A model generated the notes under the pieces. It had not been told where the DNA came from, ran no database searches, and saw nothing but the letters and a program-made list of their open reading frames with translations. From assembly GCA_034698045.1 (NCBI GenBank), contig JAQGAU010000181.1:1-35688 (forward strand): a stretch of 35,688 nt of DNA. The letters are read 5' to 3'. Origin of the DNA: Paramacrobiotus richtersi (Eukaryota > Tardigrada > Eutardigrada > Parachela > Macrobiotidae). The position numbers and the translations under genes are program-made. This document shows, one piece after another, positions 1 through 8,429 of this stretch (within the stretch, counting starts at the first letter, position 1; the number at the start of each line of letters is the position of its first letter).

Positions 1-9
1 AATTCAGAG

Positions 10-40
10 CTAAACTAAACGAAACACTCGTTTAGTTTAG
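10..40. repeat. perfect 13-bp hairpin
   Basis: The arms CTAAACTAAACGA (10-22) and TCGTTTAGTTTAG (28-40) are exact reverse complements around a 5-base loop. It stands at the very edge of the window, so it could be the end of a repeat cut by the boundary. No T-run follows it and no function is assigned. Confidence 0.6.
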
Positions 41-278
41 TTCGTTTTCGTTCAAGCGAACGATTTTTCATCTCTAGTTCCCATATCCGCCGTGCGCTCG
101 CTCCGTCTTCAGGTACTCCTAGGCCGGCGCCGTTGTGTCCGACCCTGACCATGGATGCGTCGCTGACGTTGGAGCCTGAGGGGAAGGTTTGCGAAGTGAC
201 GTTGTCGTCCAGCAGTAAAGCAGCGATCTGACACGCCCATCTGATCGATGTTGTGTGTACTTTTCCAAACAAGACCAT
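15..278 (-). CDS. candidate exon or exon remnant, unknown product
   Basis: An open stretch of 87 codons on the minus strand. Its middle part reads like real protein (a G/A/S-rich stretch followed by a charged helix ending in KNRSLERKRTK). The DNA is clearly more GC-rich (100-240) than its surroundings. The other two minus frames are also partly open here, which weakens the case. I see no convincing acceptor or donor and do not recognise a family. It may be an exon fragment or the end of a transposon. Confidence 0.2.
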   Translation of the reverse strand: MVLFGKVHTTSIRWACQIAALLLDDNVTSQTFPSGSNVSDASMVRVGHNGAGLGVPEDGASARRIWELEMKNRSLERKRTKLNECFV

Positions 279-2740
279 TTACAAAATAAAAAAATCGAAA
301 ACTGCGGAATATGTTCATCTGCGGAGATACAGTACACTGCATTACATATAACGCGGAATATTCAGTTTGTACATGCTTCTGTCATTTCCCGTCGACTACC
401 GGTTTTGCCACTTTATCGAACCTATACAGCACATTCACCGACGAATCTGGCAGATCCTGGCTAGTGTGTATGTATAAGCAAGTCCCCGCTTCGATTGTTG
501 TCGCCATTTGTCTACTAATGCGACTGATGGCACTTCATCATGCATTTGCCTTTAAAGTGTAATTTGTGTAGTAAGTCTTGTGCAGAACAGATAACTGGAA
601 GATCCTTCTAAGCTAAAAGACCAAGACAGAATGAGGTGTATCACCAGTATATCGCTGAATCCACAAGGCTTACTGCCGAAAACGTGCGACGTCCAGTGGG
701 ACAGCGGGAATCCCTGCCGCTGCACCGGGAGTACACCGTCATTGGTAATGATATTTCCAATTCCACCGGGAAACTCGGTACTGAATACCGAGATTGTCCG
801 TTTTGTGTGGAGCACCTTTGCCGTACATAAGGATAAGGGTACGATACGCACAGTGCATGTAACGCCGTCGTACTTAAACAGCACATTGAAGTACTGGACT
901 GTTTTATAATGCAAGCATCAGCCTTCGGTAATCTTCCTTACCATCGACATGGTTACGATCCCCGAATTTCCATATGAATTGGCAAATTTCTCGAGGTTAT
1001 GAAACGACTTTTGCGCCACTTACACTGTGTACGCATTGACACATTACACGTATAATTAAACCACAGTGTTTAACGAGTTTTTGTTTTTTTGTGGAAATTT
1101 TGTGCGCATATATATATGATTATGGTTCAGCAAGTTCTTGCTAGTATGGAAGCTGGTCGTGCCCAACGCTGCGGCTCAGTTTACACAATGTTGATGTTGA
1201 TCGATTTACATTCTAGATCATGCATTAACATGGTCAGATGTGAAAGGGTTGGTCATCATGTTTCCGGTTGAGTTCTTACGAATGAGAATCATTACTACGC
1301 CTGCATCCTTCACCGGAGCGATAAGACATACCTGTCTTGTCAAGACAACATACTTTTTGTAACAACGAAAACAACAGTGATGCTTTCTAGATTGAGAATT
1401 AGGGTTAATGTTAGCTGACTTTCTGGCTACGGTTGTGGAATGGCTATGGTCGTTGCTCCAGGATGATGTTGTGTTCGGTTTGTCATTGTCAGGCTATTTT
1501 CTTCGCGATTCGTAGCAAACTATTTGAGGTTGAAGGTGTGGTTACTTTCTGCTGGTCCGTCAGGGATCGGACTCGTCCGGTTACTTTGTGAGGTTACTGG
1601 CATGTGGTCAGCGGCGGTACTGTTGCGTAGGCTTCTTCATAGAGGATGGATACTGTTTAGCGTTTGGGCGATGTTCACTAGTCTTTCGGTAGTGTGTCCA
1701 ACGATGGCATAACATATGGCTGGTATCCACGTTGGCATCGCGTAAGGCTAGAGAAGTTTATGGTTAACCTCAGGGACGGATGCGTATTTGTTACGATCAT
1801 CCATCTAATGCGTGAAAACAGATGCTTTTGTATTTTTCGTTTTTTCAACCAGAATTCTTTTAGTTTTTTTCTTTCATTCATTTCCCTTTTTTCGATTATT
1901 TTCGTCATCCCTTTTATTTCGATTTTGTATGATTTTTTTTCGGGGTTTTTTTTATTTATTTCTTTGTTGCTTTTTCGTAATCCATTTTTTTGCAGCATTC
2001 TTTTCATTCACTCTCGCTTTCGTTTCTTTCCAGATACTGTCCATTGTATAACACGCGGATTATTCTTTTATATACATATAGCTGCGGTACTGTCGGAACG
2101 TTTTTTGTTACTTTGGTTACCATCCTCATTCTTTTCGGTTACTTTTTCGTTACTGTTAACATTTTTCATGGGATGCTTTCATTAGTATTTTCAGATCTCT
2201 GGGATACTGTTCTCATTTCAAAGAGTATGTTAAATCCATTCCAGAGTTACTGTTTGGTGATGGCGTTACTGTAGTCATTCTATTTCATTCTAGTCTTTCT
2301 AGTCACTGTTTTTTAAGGTGTTTTGTTCGAATATTAATGTTTCTTGTAAGAGTCGTAAATATTTTCTGGTGAACTGCCCCGTGAATACGTTTGGTGTGTT
2401 GGTGGAGGCCGGTAACATTTTCCGAACTGTGTTTCTGAATAGTACTGAGGTAATCGCTTGCCTTTAGTTGTTTTGCAAAACTCGCACAAGACCCAGGAGT
2501 GCCAAACAACGGTAACTCCTAACCTACCGCTAGTGGAGCGGGTTGAATACCTTTACCACGATCATCAGTGGTGGTGATTCTGAAATTCGGCTGCTCTTAT
2601 GTAATTACGATTATCTGTTCTGCGAACGAGCGGAAGCACGTAACACACAAACAGGATAAGTCTGGCACACGTGGAGCGTAGCGAAGCACCACATGCGCGA
2701 GATTCAGGTAGACGCCTTGTAGATCTATTACACGTAGAAG
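279..2740. other. no supported gene; AT-rich DNA with a T-rich tract
   Basis: About 2.4 kb without a convincing gene. Open stretches exist on both strands near 552-914, but opposite frames are about equally open and none shows a recognisable motif. From about 1829 to 2040 the plus strand is dominated by T runs, so the hydrophobic Phe-rich frames there are a composition effect. The remainder is unremarkable intergenic sequence. Confidence 0.5.
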
Positions 2741-3061
2741 CACGATGAATTCACCGATGAATCTGAAGCGTCCCTGATGAATCCGTAGCCGTGTCTGATA
2801 AATCTCTAGCGTCCCTGATGAATCTCTAGCCATCTCTGATATATCTCTAGCCGTCTCTGATGTATCTCTAGCCACCTCTGATGAATCTCTAGCCGTCTTT
2901 GATGAATCTCCAGCCGTCTCTGATGTATCTCCAGCCATCTCTGATGAATCTCTTGCCGTCTCTGTTGAATCACTAGCCGTCTCTGTTATGTTTTCCCCCA
3001 TTCTAGCGGCAGAAATGATTCGATAAGTGCAAGTCGCTTGGCGCCCATAGCAATCAAGCAC
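2597..3061 (-). CDS. open frame through the minisatellite, doubtful gene
   Basis: A 154-codon minus-strand open frame whose centre (about residues 25-105) is the heptad repeat encoded by the minisatellite, rich in D, S, E, T, A and R. Its first 25 residues are the antisense of the env fragment that starts at 2991, so the initiator cannot belong to an old gene. More likely the 21-bp period keeps any open frame open. A repeat exon of a host protein whose 5' side was cut off by the rearrangement is possible but unproven. Confidence 0.2.
   Translation of the reverse strand: MLDCYGRQATCTYRIISAARMGENITETASDSTETARDSSEMAGDTSETAGDSSKTARDSSEVARDTSETARDISEMARDSSGTLEIYQTRLRIHQGRFRFIGEFIVLLRVIDLQGVYLNLAHVVLRYAPRVPDLSCLCVTCFRSFAEQIIVIT
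2755..2990. repeat. 21-bp minisatellite, about 11 units
   Basis: Tandem, slightly diverged copies of a 21-bp unit of the form GCCGTCTCTGATGAATCTCTA. The length is a multiple of three, so the array stays open on the minus strand and would encode a heptad of the type ETARDSS. Units differ mainly by single substitutions. The array ends abruptly at 2990, where the env fragment begins. There are no spacers of varied sequence, so this is not a CRISPR-like array. Confidence 0.85.
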
Positions 3062-3578
3062 TACTTTACCAATGCAGAAAACTTTTGATCAACGTTACTG
3101 GGACAAAAACTAAGTGTGGAATGAAACCGATTGCTTTGAACAGGTCCATCTCGTTAGATGGAAAGCACATTACAGGTATTTACCCCATGTTACCAAGACG
3201 GACAATTTGCGTTAATTGATGTCACGATTTACGAGTAGAGCGAAGACCTACGGGACTGGATGCCGGTTCCGCCGAACATTAGAATCGACATGGCGGTAAA
3301 ATTTGACATGCCCCCTAATGTAAGTGCGGAGGAAGGATTACGCGCAAGACCACAAAATTCCATCGCAAGTATTCTCGATCTTTCTGGTCAATTAGCTGCA
3401 GTATCGAATGAAGAAAACGTAGACAGCAATAGAGCGGCATCTAGCATGATCACGTCTAAATCGCTATTGAAGATGTCAATCTAGACGCAACCTGGATTAC
3501 GAAATATTTTGGCGCAGAATGGAAGGTTTGGCTAACACTGGCCGGAATAATTAGTGGAAATATTATACTAGCGTATAT
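2991..3578 (+). mobile_element. env 3'-part fragment of a Ty3/gypsy-like fossil
   Basis: This fragment is about 93-94 percent identical by eye to the 3' part of the env-like region of the large fossil element (27158-27525 and 28869-29125). It covers the C-terminal ectodomain and the start of the membrane-spanning segment. Its left edge abuts the 21-bp minisatellite and its right edge abuts the duplicated gene block with no spacer. It is broken, with a handful of interruptions. Unlike the larger copy it lacks the THAP-coding insertion, so that insertion probably came after the two copies separated. Confidence 0.8.
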
Positions 3579-3729
3579 TCTGTTTTTAATTTATAACTAA
3601 ATTAAACGAGAGCGGAGAGTTCACTTACATTAAAAATTTATCGTTACACAGTTCAGTTCCGGTGAGAAAATTTCTGCCAATGGAAATAAATAGAGAGACC
3701 TAACGGGAGACATCCGGCCGGACACGTGA

Positions 3730-4002
3730 TTACGGGAGAGCATGAGCCACCGCCGCGGGATGCGCTGTTGCGTAACTAAACACCTTCAGCATGATGCGCA
3801 AGTAGGTCACCTTCTCATCACAAGTGAATACTGGGGCTGGCTTCCGGTTCAAGATGCAGCAGAGTCCAGCCCTAATATCCCGGTCTTCCAACTTCGACCA
3901 ACAATCCCCTATGATGCCGCCTTTCTTCTTAAAATCATCGCTGAGCGAGCGCGCGATAGACTGGAGACATGCCGCATAATCCGGGTTCCCGAATGTGCGA
4001 CC
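3730..4002 (-). pseudogene. terminal exon T, copy 1
   Basis: The acceptor is TTATTTGCAG directly upstream of 4002. The exon opens in phase 0 and encodes 90 residues ending in a TAA at 3730. Features seen are a helix-like stretch with LQSIARSLSDDFKKK and three cysteines further on. It differs from copy 2 by six substitutions, five of which change an amino acid, as expected of neutral drift. The exon itself is still open. Confidence 0.6.
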
Positions 4003-4858
4003 CTGCAAATAAATTCACGATCAGCGTACAAGTTGTGTCTCACATTTATAGCACAATTTTCGTAATTTATTCGTCTATTTATTTATTTGCTCATTTTTCA
4101 AGAGCGGGACAGTGGCGAGATGAGAGCAATGCATGCGTGCGTATTCTTGCGCTGGGCTAGGTAACGTTACACAGCACTGGACAGTTGATTATCGCTTTCT
4201 GACTACTCTCTCCGAATTCCTGCATTTTGAAATTAAATAGATTATCTTTAGAATTTTGAAACAGATTGGTCAAGATTCGAATGTGTGTTTACATTTATAC
4301 ACACTAAGGATTTACATTTATATATCGTTCATGTACAAAGGCGCAGCATTACACAAAGTTAGCGCATGCATTAAATCGGTCAAAATCACTTATAAAAAAA
4401 CGACGAGCTGTTGTACCGTTTACGGAAAAGCACGTTCGCTCAGAAAATTGAAATCAGAGACAAACAAAATATATGTACTTATTCCCGTTTGGCAAAGCAT
4501 ATCTACTATTTTTCATCTAAATCGACGACTTTGAATATTAATTTTCGTACAAACAGGCGTACCAGTCCCTCATAAACGCAAATTTTACTGTTTGTTTTGT
4601 TCAATCGATAAAAGCAATACAAAATAAAAAAAAGATACGTAGGTCAAATACTGAAATAAATTTTCAAAACAAGTACGAAATACAGCTGTTAAAAATAGGT
4701 ATCATGCTTTCGGTACAGTTTGATTTTGTTTTTGATTCTGATCAATTTACTTCTGAAGTACACCCCGCAATATGTTATTCAGGCAAAAACAAACACCTGC
4801 GTCCCTAAAATAAAATATACCGAGGTTCAGCTGTCTGGAGCCATCTGTATTTTATTAC

Positions 4859-4960
4859 ATCTTTGTAAGTAGGTCCAACCTTGGCTTTATACAGCATGTT
4901 CAAGAACCGATCCTAACTTCCCTTGTTAAGCAGCTTTCCCAGTACACCATAACAACTTTC
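4859..4960 (-). pseudogene. exon C, copy 1 (splice acceptor lost)
   Basis: Homologous to 33419-33520 with six substitutions in 102 bases and no indels. The CAG acceptor of copy 2 is CAC here, and the donor GTAATA remains. The internal frame also picks up changes relative to copy 2, so this exon probably would not be included in a transcript. Confidence 0.45.
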
Positions 4961-5041
4961 GTGATAAGATACACTTATCAGTACACGCTTGTCCGACTGA
5001 AAGGATGTTACAATATCCGTAGAACATGCCAAAAAAGCTAG

Positions 5042-5197
5042 TCAACAACAACCTCGCAAATGCGAGACCATGCTACAGAGTACAGATTGGAAAAAGCCAT
5101 AAGCATGCATGAAAGTTAAGGCTAATTTCTTTATTATTATGATGTCACAAGAGCCGATAACCCGGCATTCCGGGACTTGAACATCCGGTCGAAATTT
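5042..5197 (-). CDS. candidate second exon inside the insertion
   Basis: It is preceded by an acceptor (GGTCATTTTAG) and opens in phase 0 for 51 residues to a TGA at 5042, almost at the left edge of the insertion. It begins KFRPDVQVPECRV and ends in a hydrophobic, Cys-containing tail. The phase fits the exon at 5290-5400. No family is recognised and the assignment rests on frame and splice signals only. Confidence 0.3.
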   Translation of the reverse strand, partial: KFRPDVQVPECRVIGSCDIIIIKKLALTFMHAYGFFQSVLCSMVSHLRGCC

Positions 5198-5289
5198 CTA
5201 AAATGACCCAGCCCCGCAGACTACCATAGCGGGCGTAGGTGAAACGTTTCCGAACGCGACGCCAATGCACACACACAAGCGGAACTTAC

Positions 5290-5400
5290 TGGAATGATCA
5301 AAGTCGTGCTTCCATCAGCGGCATCAGCCGCAATGCTTTCGGCAACGGCACCAGCCGCAGTACTTCCCGTCAGATTCCCGAATCGCACATCTTCGTCCAT
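5290..5400 (-). CDS. candidate first coding exon inside the insertion
   Basis: An ATG at 5400 in a reasonable context (preceded by GGAGGAAGCGT) opens 37 codons of Ala/Gly/Asp-rich sequence starting MDEDVRFGNLTG. The exon ends at a consensus donor GTAAGT (5289 downward) in phase 0. The frame is closed just upstream, which supports this as a start. A second, Cys-rich frame overlaps the same bases (with a CGWCRCRKHC motif) and could be the real one if the exon is internal. The product is unknown. Confidence 0.35.
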
Positions 5401-5824
5401 ACGCTTCCTCCTCGTGCGCCACTACTCTACAACCAGTCTGCTTGCTGCAAGACGACTCACACCGGCCGAACGGCCAACTTTTATTATTAAAAGATTTTTT
5501 TTTCTGGGCAAAAACAATACTGCAGAATGAGTCTGCTAAATCATAACATTTATAATTATTTCGCTGTAATGTCCATTCTGCGTGAATTACTCTCTCTCAT
5601 TAATCGTATCTGACAAGCACGACCTTAGCTGGAATGGAAAGTACATACGAATGCAGAGAATTCAGTCCTCAAACTAATTCAGTAACTCACCAATGGTTAA
5701 CGAGCAAGACACCTTCCGTTTGGACGCTCAACGCAACAGAAGTCCCTCGGACATGATATTCCACTAATTTTACCACTGTTCGAAAACTTTAACCGTTGGA
5801 ACCGAAAAAGCAACTTTTTCCTAC

Positions 5825-5999
5825 CTTTCTGCCTGTTATACAACTCAATCAAGATGTCTTTATACATAAAATTTTCCCAACAAACAGTTGCATAACCACC
5901 GGAACTTTGAGCCGCGTATTGCACCAACATCTCCATATTCGACACGTTCGCATTATTTCCCCCAACATTACTTCCGCAAGACCTACACCTGATGCATAC
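5825..5999 (-). CDS. candidate exon with Cys-rich start inside the insertion
   Basis: The acceptor is AGAAATTTCAG next to 5999 and the donor is AAAG/GTAGGA at 5825. In phase 0 the exon encodes 58 residues beginning VCIRCRSCGSNVGG, followed by a mixed-charge helix-like segment. It lies upstream (on the minus strand) of the exon at 5290-5400, so both could belong to one gene of the inserted element, but its end phase (1) does not fit that exon directly. No known domain is recognised. Confidence 0.35.
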
Positions 6000-6001
6000 C
6001 T

Positions 6002-6904
6002 GAAATTTCTATATTATTAAAGAAACATTTTTTCAACATTATTATAAATAATAATGGTTTTTTACATTTCTTCCAGAATTGATACAGATAGTGCTGAACC
6101 GCTGTTACAAATAAAGCTCTATAATTTTCAAATAACTACCATTCAAGTACCTAGCTCACAGACAGCCTGATAGCGCGCGGATACTATTTGTGTATAGGCA
6201 GTACTTTGCCGGACAGTAAACAAATAAAATGACGATTTCCACCAATAAAAGTTATATTATCACGCAGACGTTTACTGTAAATGCACTAAAATGCATACTG
6301 ACCCGAGATCAACAGCGACGAAGCTCTGACACGACAAAATTAAGCAAAAAAGACTCATTCCTTCCGCTATCCAACAATGCGCTTGCGCGCTTACGGTCAC
6401 ACTTCCGGTCTGCCGTAATTACGGCCTAAAAAGTGCCAAGACTCTTACAGACATGCAGTACTGGTTGTGGAACAGTCAACAACCAACGATAAATTAAAAA
6501 TTTCAACCATTATCTTTTAAACACCAGTTAAGTAATAATACAGATTATTTCGTTACGCGTCTATTGAATTATTTGACTTAATTATTATGTTATTTTTATT
6601 GCAACTGATAATTTTAATTAAACGAATGAATGGGTTCATTAAGCTAAAAGCTGCGGTTAATCTGCGCAGTTACGCGTTTTTGCTAATAACTGGATTTGAG
6701 CTAAAAGTCCGACACATCCCATTATTCCTGGATAAGTCATTTGTCACGGCGGACGGAATTCACAAGAGGAGCACATGCAAATCAGTGCACAGCGCAGACA
6801 GCTTACATAACAGGCGTGGAGCGTTCGCTCGTCAGTCTCCTGAGCGTCAAGAAGCAAACCAAAAACCACACTAGTACGAAACACTCCCCTAACTCAGCTG
6901 TCAC
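6002..6904. other. right part of the insertion, no supported gene
   Basis: AT-rich sequence with short open frames on the plus strand (6229-6429, 6587-6874) that show no recognisable motif and no splice context I would trust. It probably holds the 5' non-coding end of the inserted element. Confidence 0.4.
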
Positions 6905-7190
6905 AGAATGTGTAGTATAAACAATAAAAAATTTCGAAAACACCAACAAAAATATAAAAATTATAGAAATTTAAACAAAATCAATATTATTATTAATGGT
7001 TTTGAATTCTGTTGTATTATTTTTTGTAAAGTTTATTTCTTCTATTTAATGCAGTTCATACTGGTTTTTTAAAAAGTTTTTGCTGTAATTTTTTTCCGCT
7101 ATTTTTATCACGTATTTCCCGAATCTAGTTTGCATCTTTATGGCGACAAAGCAATGCAAAATCTTCGATCAAACTAGCTAAAATTATACA

Positions 7191-7376
7191 TTACTGTTTC
7201 AAAGATCGCTCCAAGATGAACATAACCAAAACATCGACAAGTGATGTCTGTACAACGGACCAACTAGCCTTATCATTCGTGGTCACGTACACAGCAGGAA
7301 TCAGATTAAATCAAACAAACGCTGGTATGTTCCTCCGTCGCCTCAAGTTCGCTTTCTGTTCGAACAAGCGCTTTAC
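7191..7376 (-). pseudogene. exon D, copy 1 (frame lost)
   Basis: Homologous to 33865-34056. The first part keeps the copy-2 frame (matching ESELE and TEEHT). Then small indels close it, while the DNA match continues to the end. This is one of the clearer signs that copy 1 no longer encodes the full protein. Confidence 0.45.
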
Positions 7377-7934
7377 TACCTCGAAATGATATGGCGAATT
7401 TTGCCATTAAAAGCACATGAATCTTTACAAAGAAGATAATCTGAAGACCGCATAACCGAAGAAAGACGAATCTCGTCAAATTCTCCCTGAAAGAGTGGAA
7501 AAATTAAGAAAAATGCTGGAAAAGCGAAATAAGTATCGACATTCCCCGGCACAACACAACGAAAAAATTGGCCAAAATCTCAGCACTTAATAAATACTGA
7601 TTTGCTCAGGTGACTAAAACAATCGACTAGCGATCACTCAGAAACCAACAACGACAAAACAACGAACGCTCGGGAACCAAGACTTCCATTTTCAATTTTT
7701 TCACCAGTGATCTTGATGACCACAATTTTCTACTCCCTGATTTATTTGAGGAAAATGAGCCACATTATGAACACACAACCGACGGTCCAATAATTAGTTA
7801 TGTTACAAAAATTGATCATCGTTACATAAGCCACTACACTACGGTTTTTCAAGCTTGTTCACTGCCATCAGAAAAACTGTAGAACAAAATATTATAAAGC
7901 TTATGATAGCTTAAACCGCACACTGATGACTTAC

Positions 7935-8199
7935 CGCTAGTCATAGACGACGACTCTCCGGCCTCAGCGAAACCGCCGGATGAAGACGGCACATCTGCAC
8001 GAGAGGTAGCGATGTCCATGTCGCGCTGACCACTGGGTCTTGCAGCGGCACTCCCCAGTTTGTTTTGGTCCTTGGAGACGTGTGAGGTGGAATCGACCAT
8101 GTCGCAATCTCTGTCGTCCTGTGTGGTCAGATGCGGTGGAGTGTGCCGGGCCGATGTATTTTCGCCTTTACAGCCGCTTTGGGGATTATGACGTCGCGG
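7935..8199 (-). pseudogene. exon B, copy 1
   Basis: The acceptor TTTATAG lies just beyond 8199 and the donor G/GTAAGT follows at 7934 downward. Both are conserved in copy 2. The exon is 265 bases, open, phase 0 to phase 1, and encodes 88 residues rich in S, T, D, G and A, with a match to copy 2 through ADVPS and AEAGE. It is 27 bases longer than copy 2, a multiple of three, so indels have been filtered by coding constraint for at least part of its history. Confidence 0.65.
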
Positions 8200-8317
8200 C
8201 TATAAATGTAATATCACTTGTGCTGAAGTAATGATTCATTAATTATTACTCAATTATAATTATGTATGTAATAATTATATTCGTAGTTATTAGCGATTAC
8301 TGTTCGGGAATCAGTAC

Positions 8318-8361
8318 CTTGGCAGGAGGCTCGCGAGTAGTTTAAATGGCTGCCGACATTC
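8318..8361 (-). pseudogene. exon A, copy 1 (in-frame stop)
   Basis: The acceptor is TTTTTTGTAG beyond 8361 and the donor is CCAAG/GTACTG. It is 44 bases against 47 in copy 2, both congruent to 2 modulo 3, so the phase (1 to 0) is preserved. A codon that is CAA in copy 2 is TAA here. Confidence 0.5.
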
Positions 8362-8429
8362 CTACAAAAAAGAATCACGTCAGCCTAAAAACAGCACACA
8401 AACACAGAATCACAACCGTTCATTATGAT

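Larger units (their letters stand above)
5029..6904. mobile_element. 1.9-kb insertion in copy 1, CpG-decayed 8-bp target duplication
   Basis: Copy 2 has the uninterrupted site AGAACGTG (33581-33588). In copy 1 the left flank reads AGAACATG (5021-5028) and the right flank AGAATGTG (6905-6912). Each differs from the empty site by one transition at the same CpG, one on each strand. That is the pattern left by deamination of a duplicated methylated site. An 8-bp duplication is typical of hAT- or P-type DNA transposons, but I find no clear terminal inverted repeats. The superfamily therefore stays open. It contains exon-like minus-strand stretches. Confidence 0.6.

Noticed and set aside
1694-2185. 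163-codon Phe/Leu/Ser-rich frame
   Set aside because: The translation follows from a T-rich tract; an overlapping frame is just as hydrophobic, and no motif is present.
2755-2990. CRISPR-like array
   Set aside because: Contiguous 21-bp units without spacers in eukaryotic DNA; it is a minisatellite.
5150-5245. tRNA-like A and B box words on the minus strand (TGTTCAAGTCC)
   Set aside because: The T-stem does not pair, no cloverleaf can be drawn, and the same bases read well as a candidate exon.
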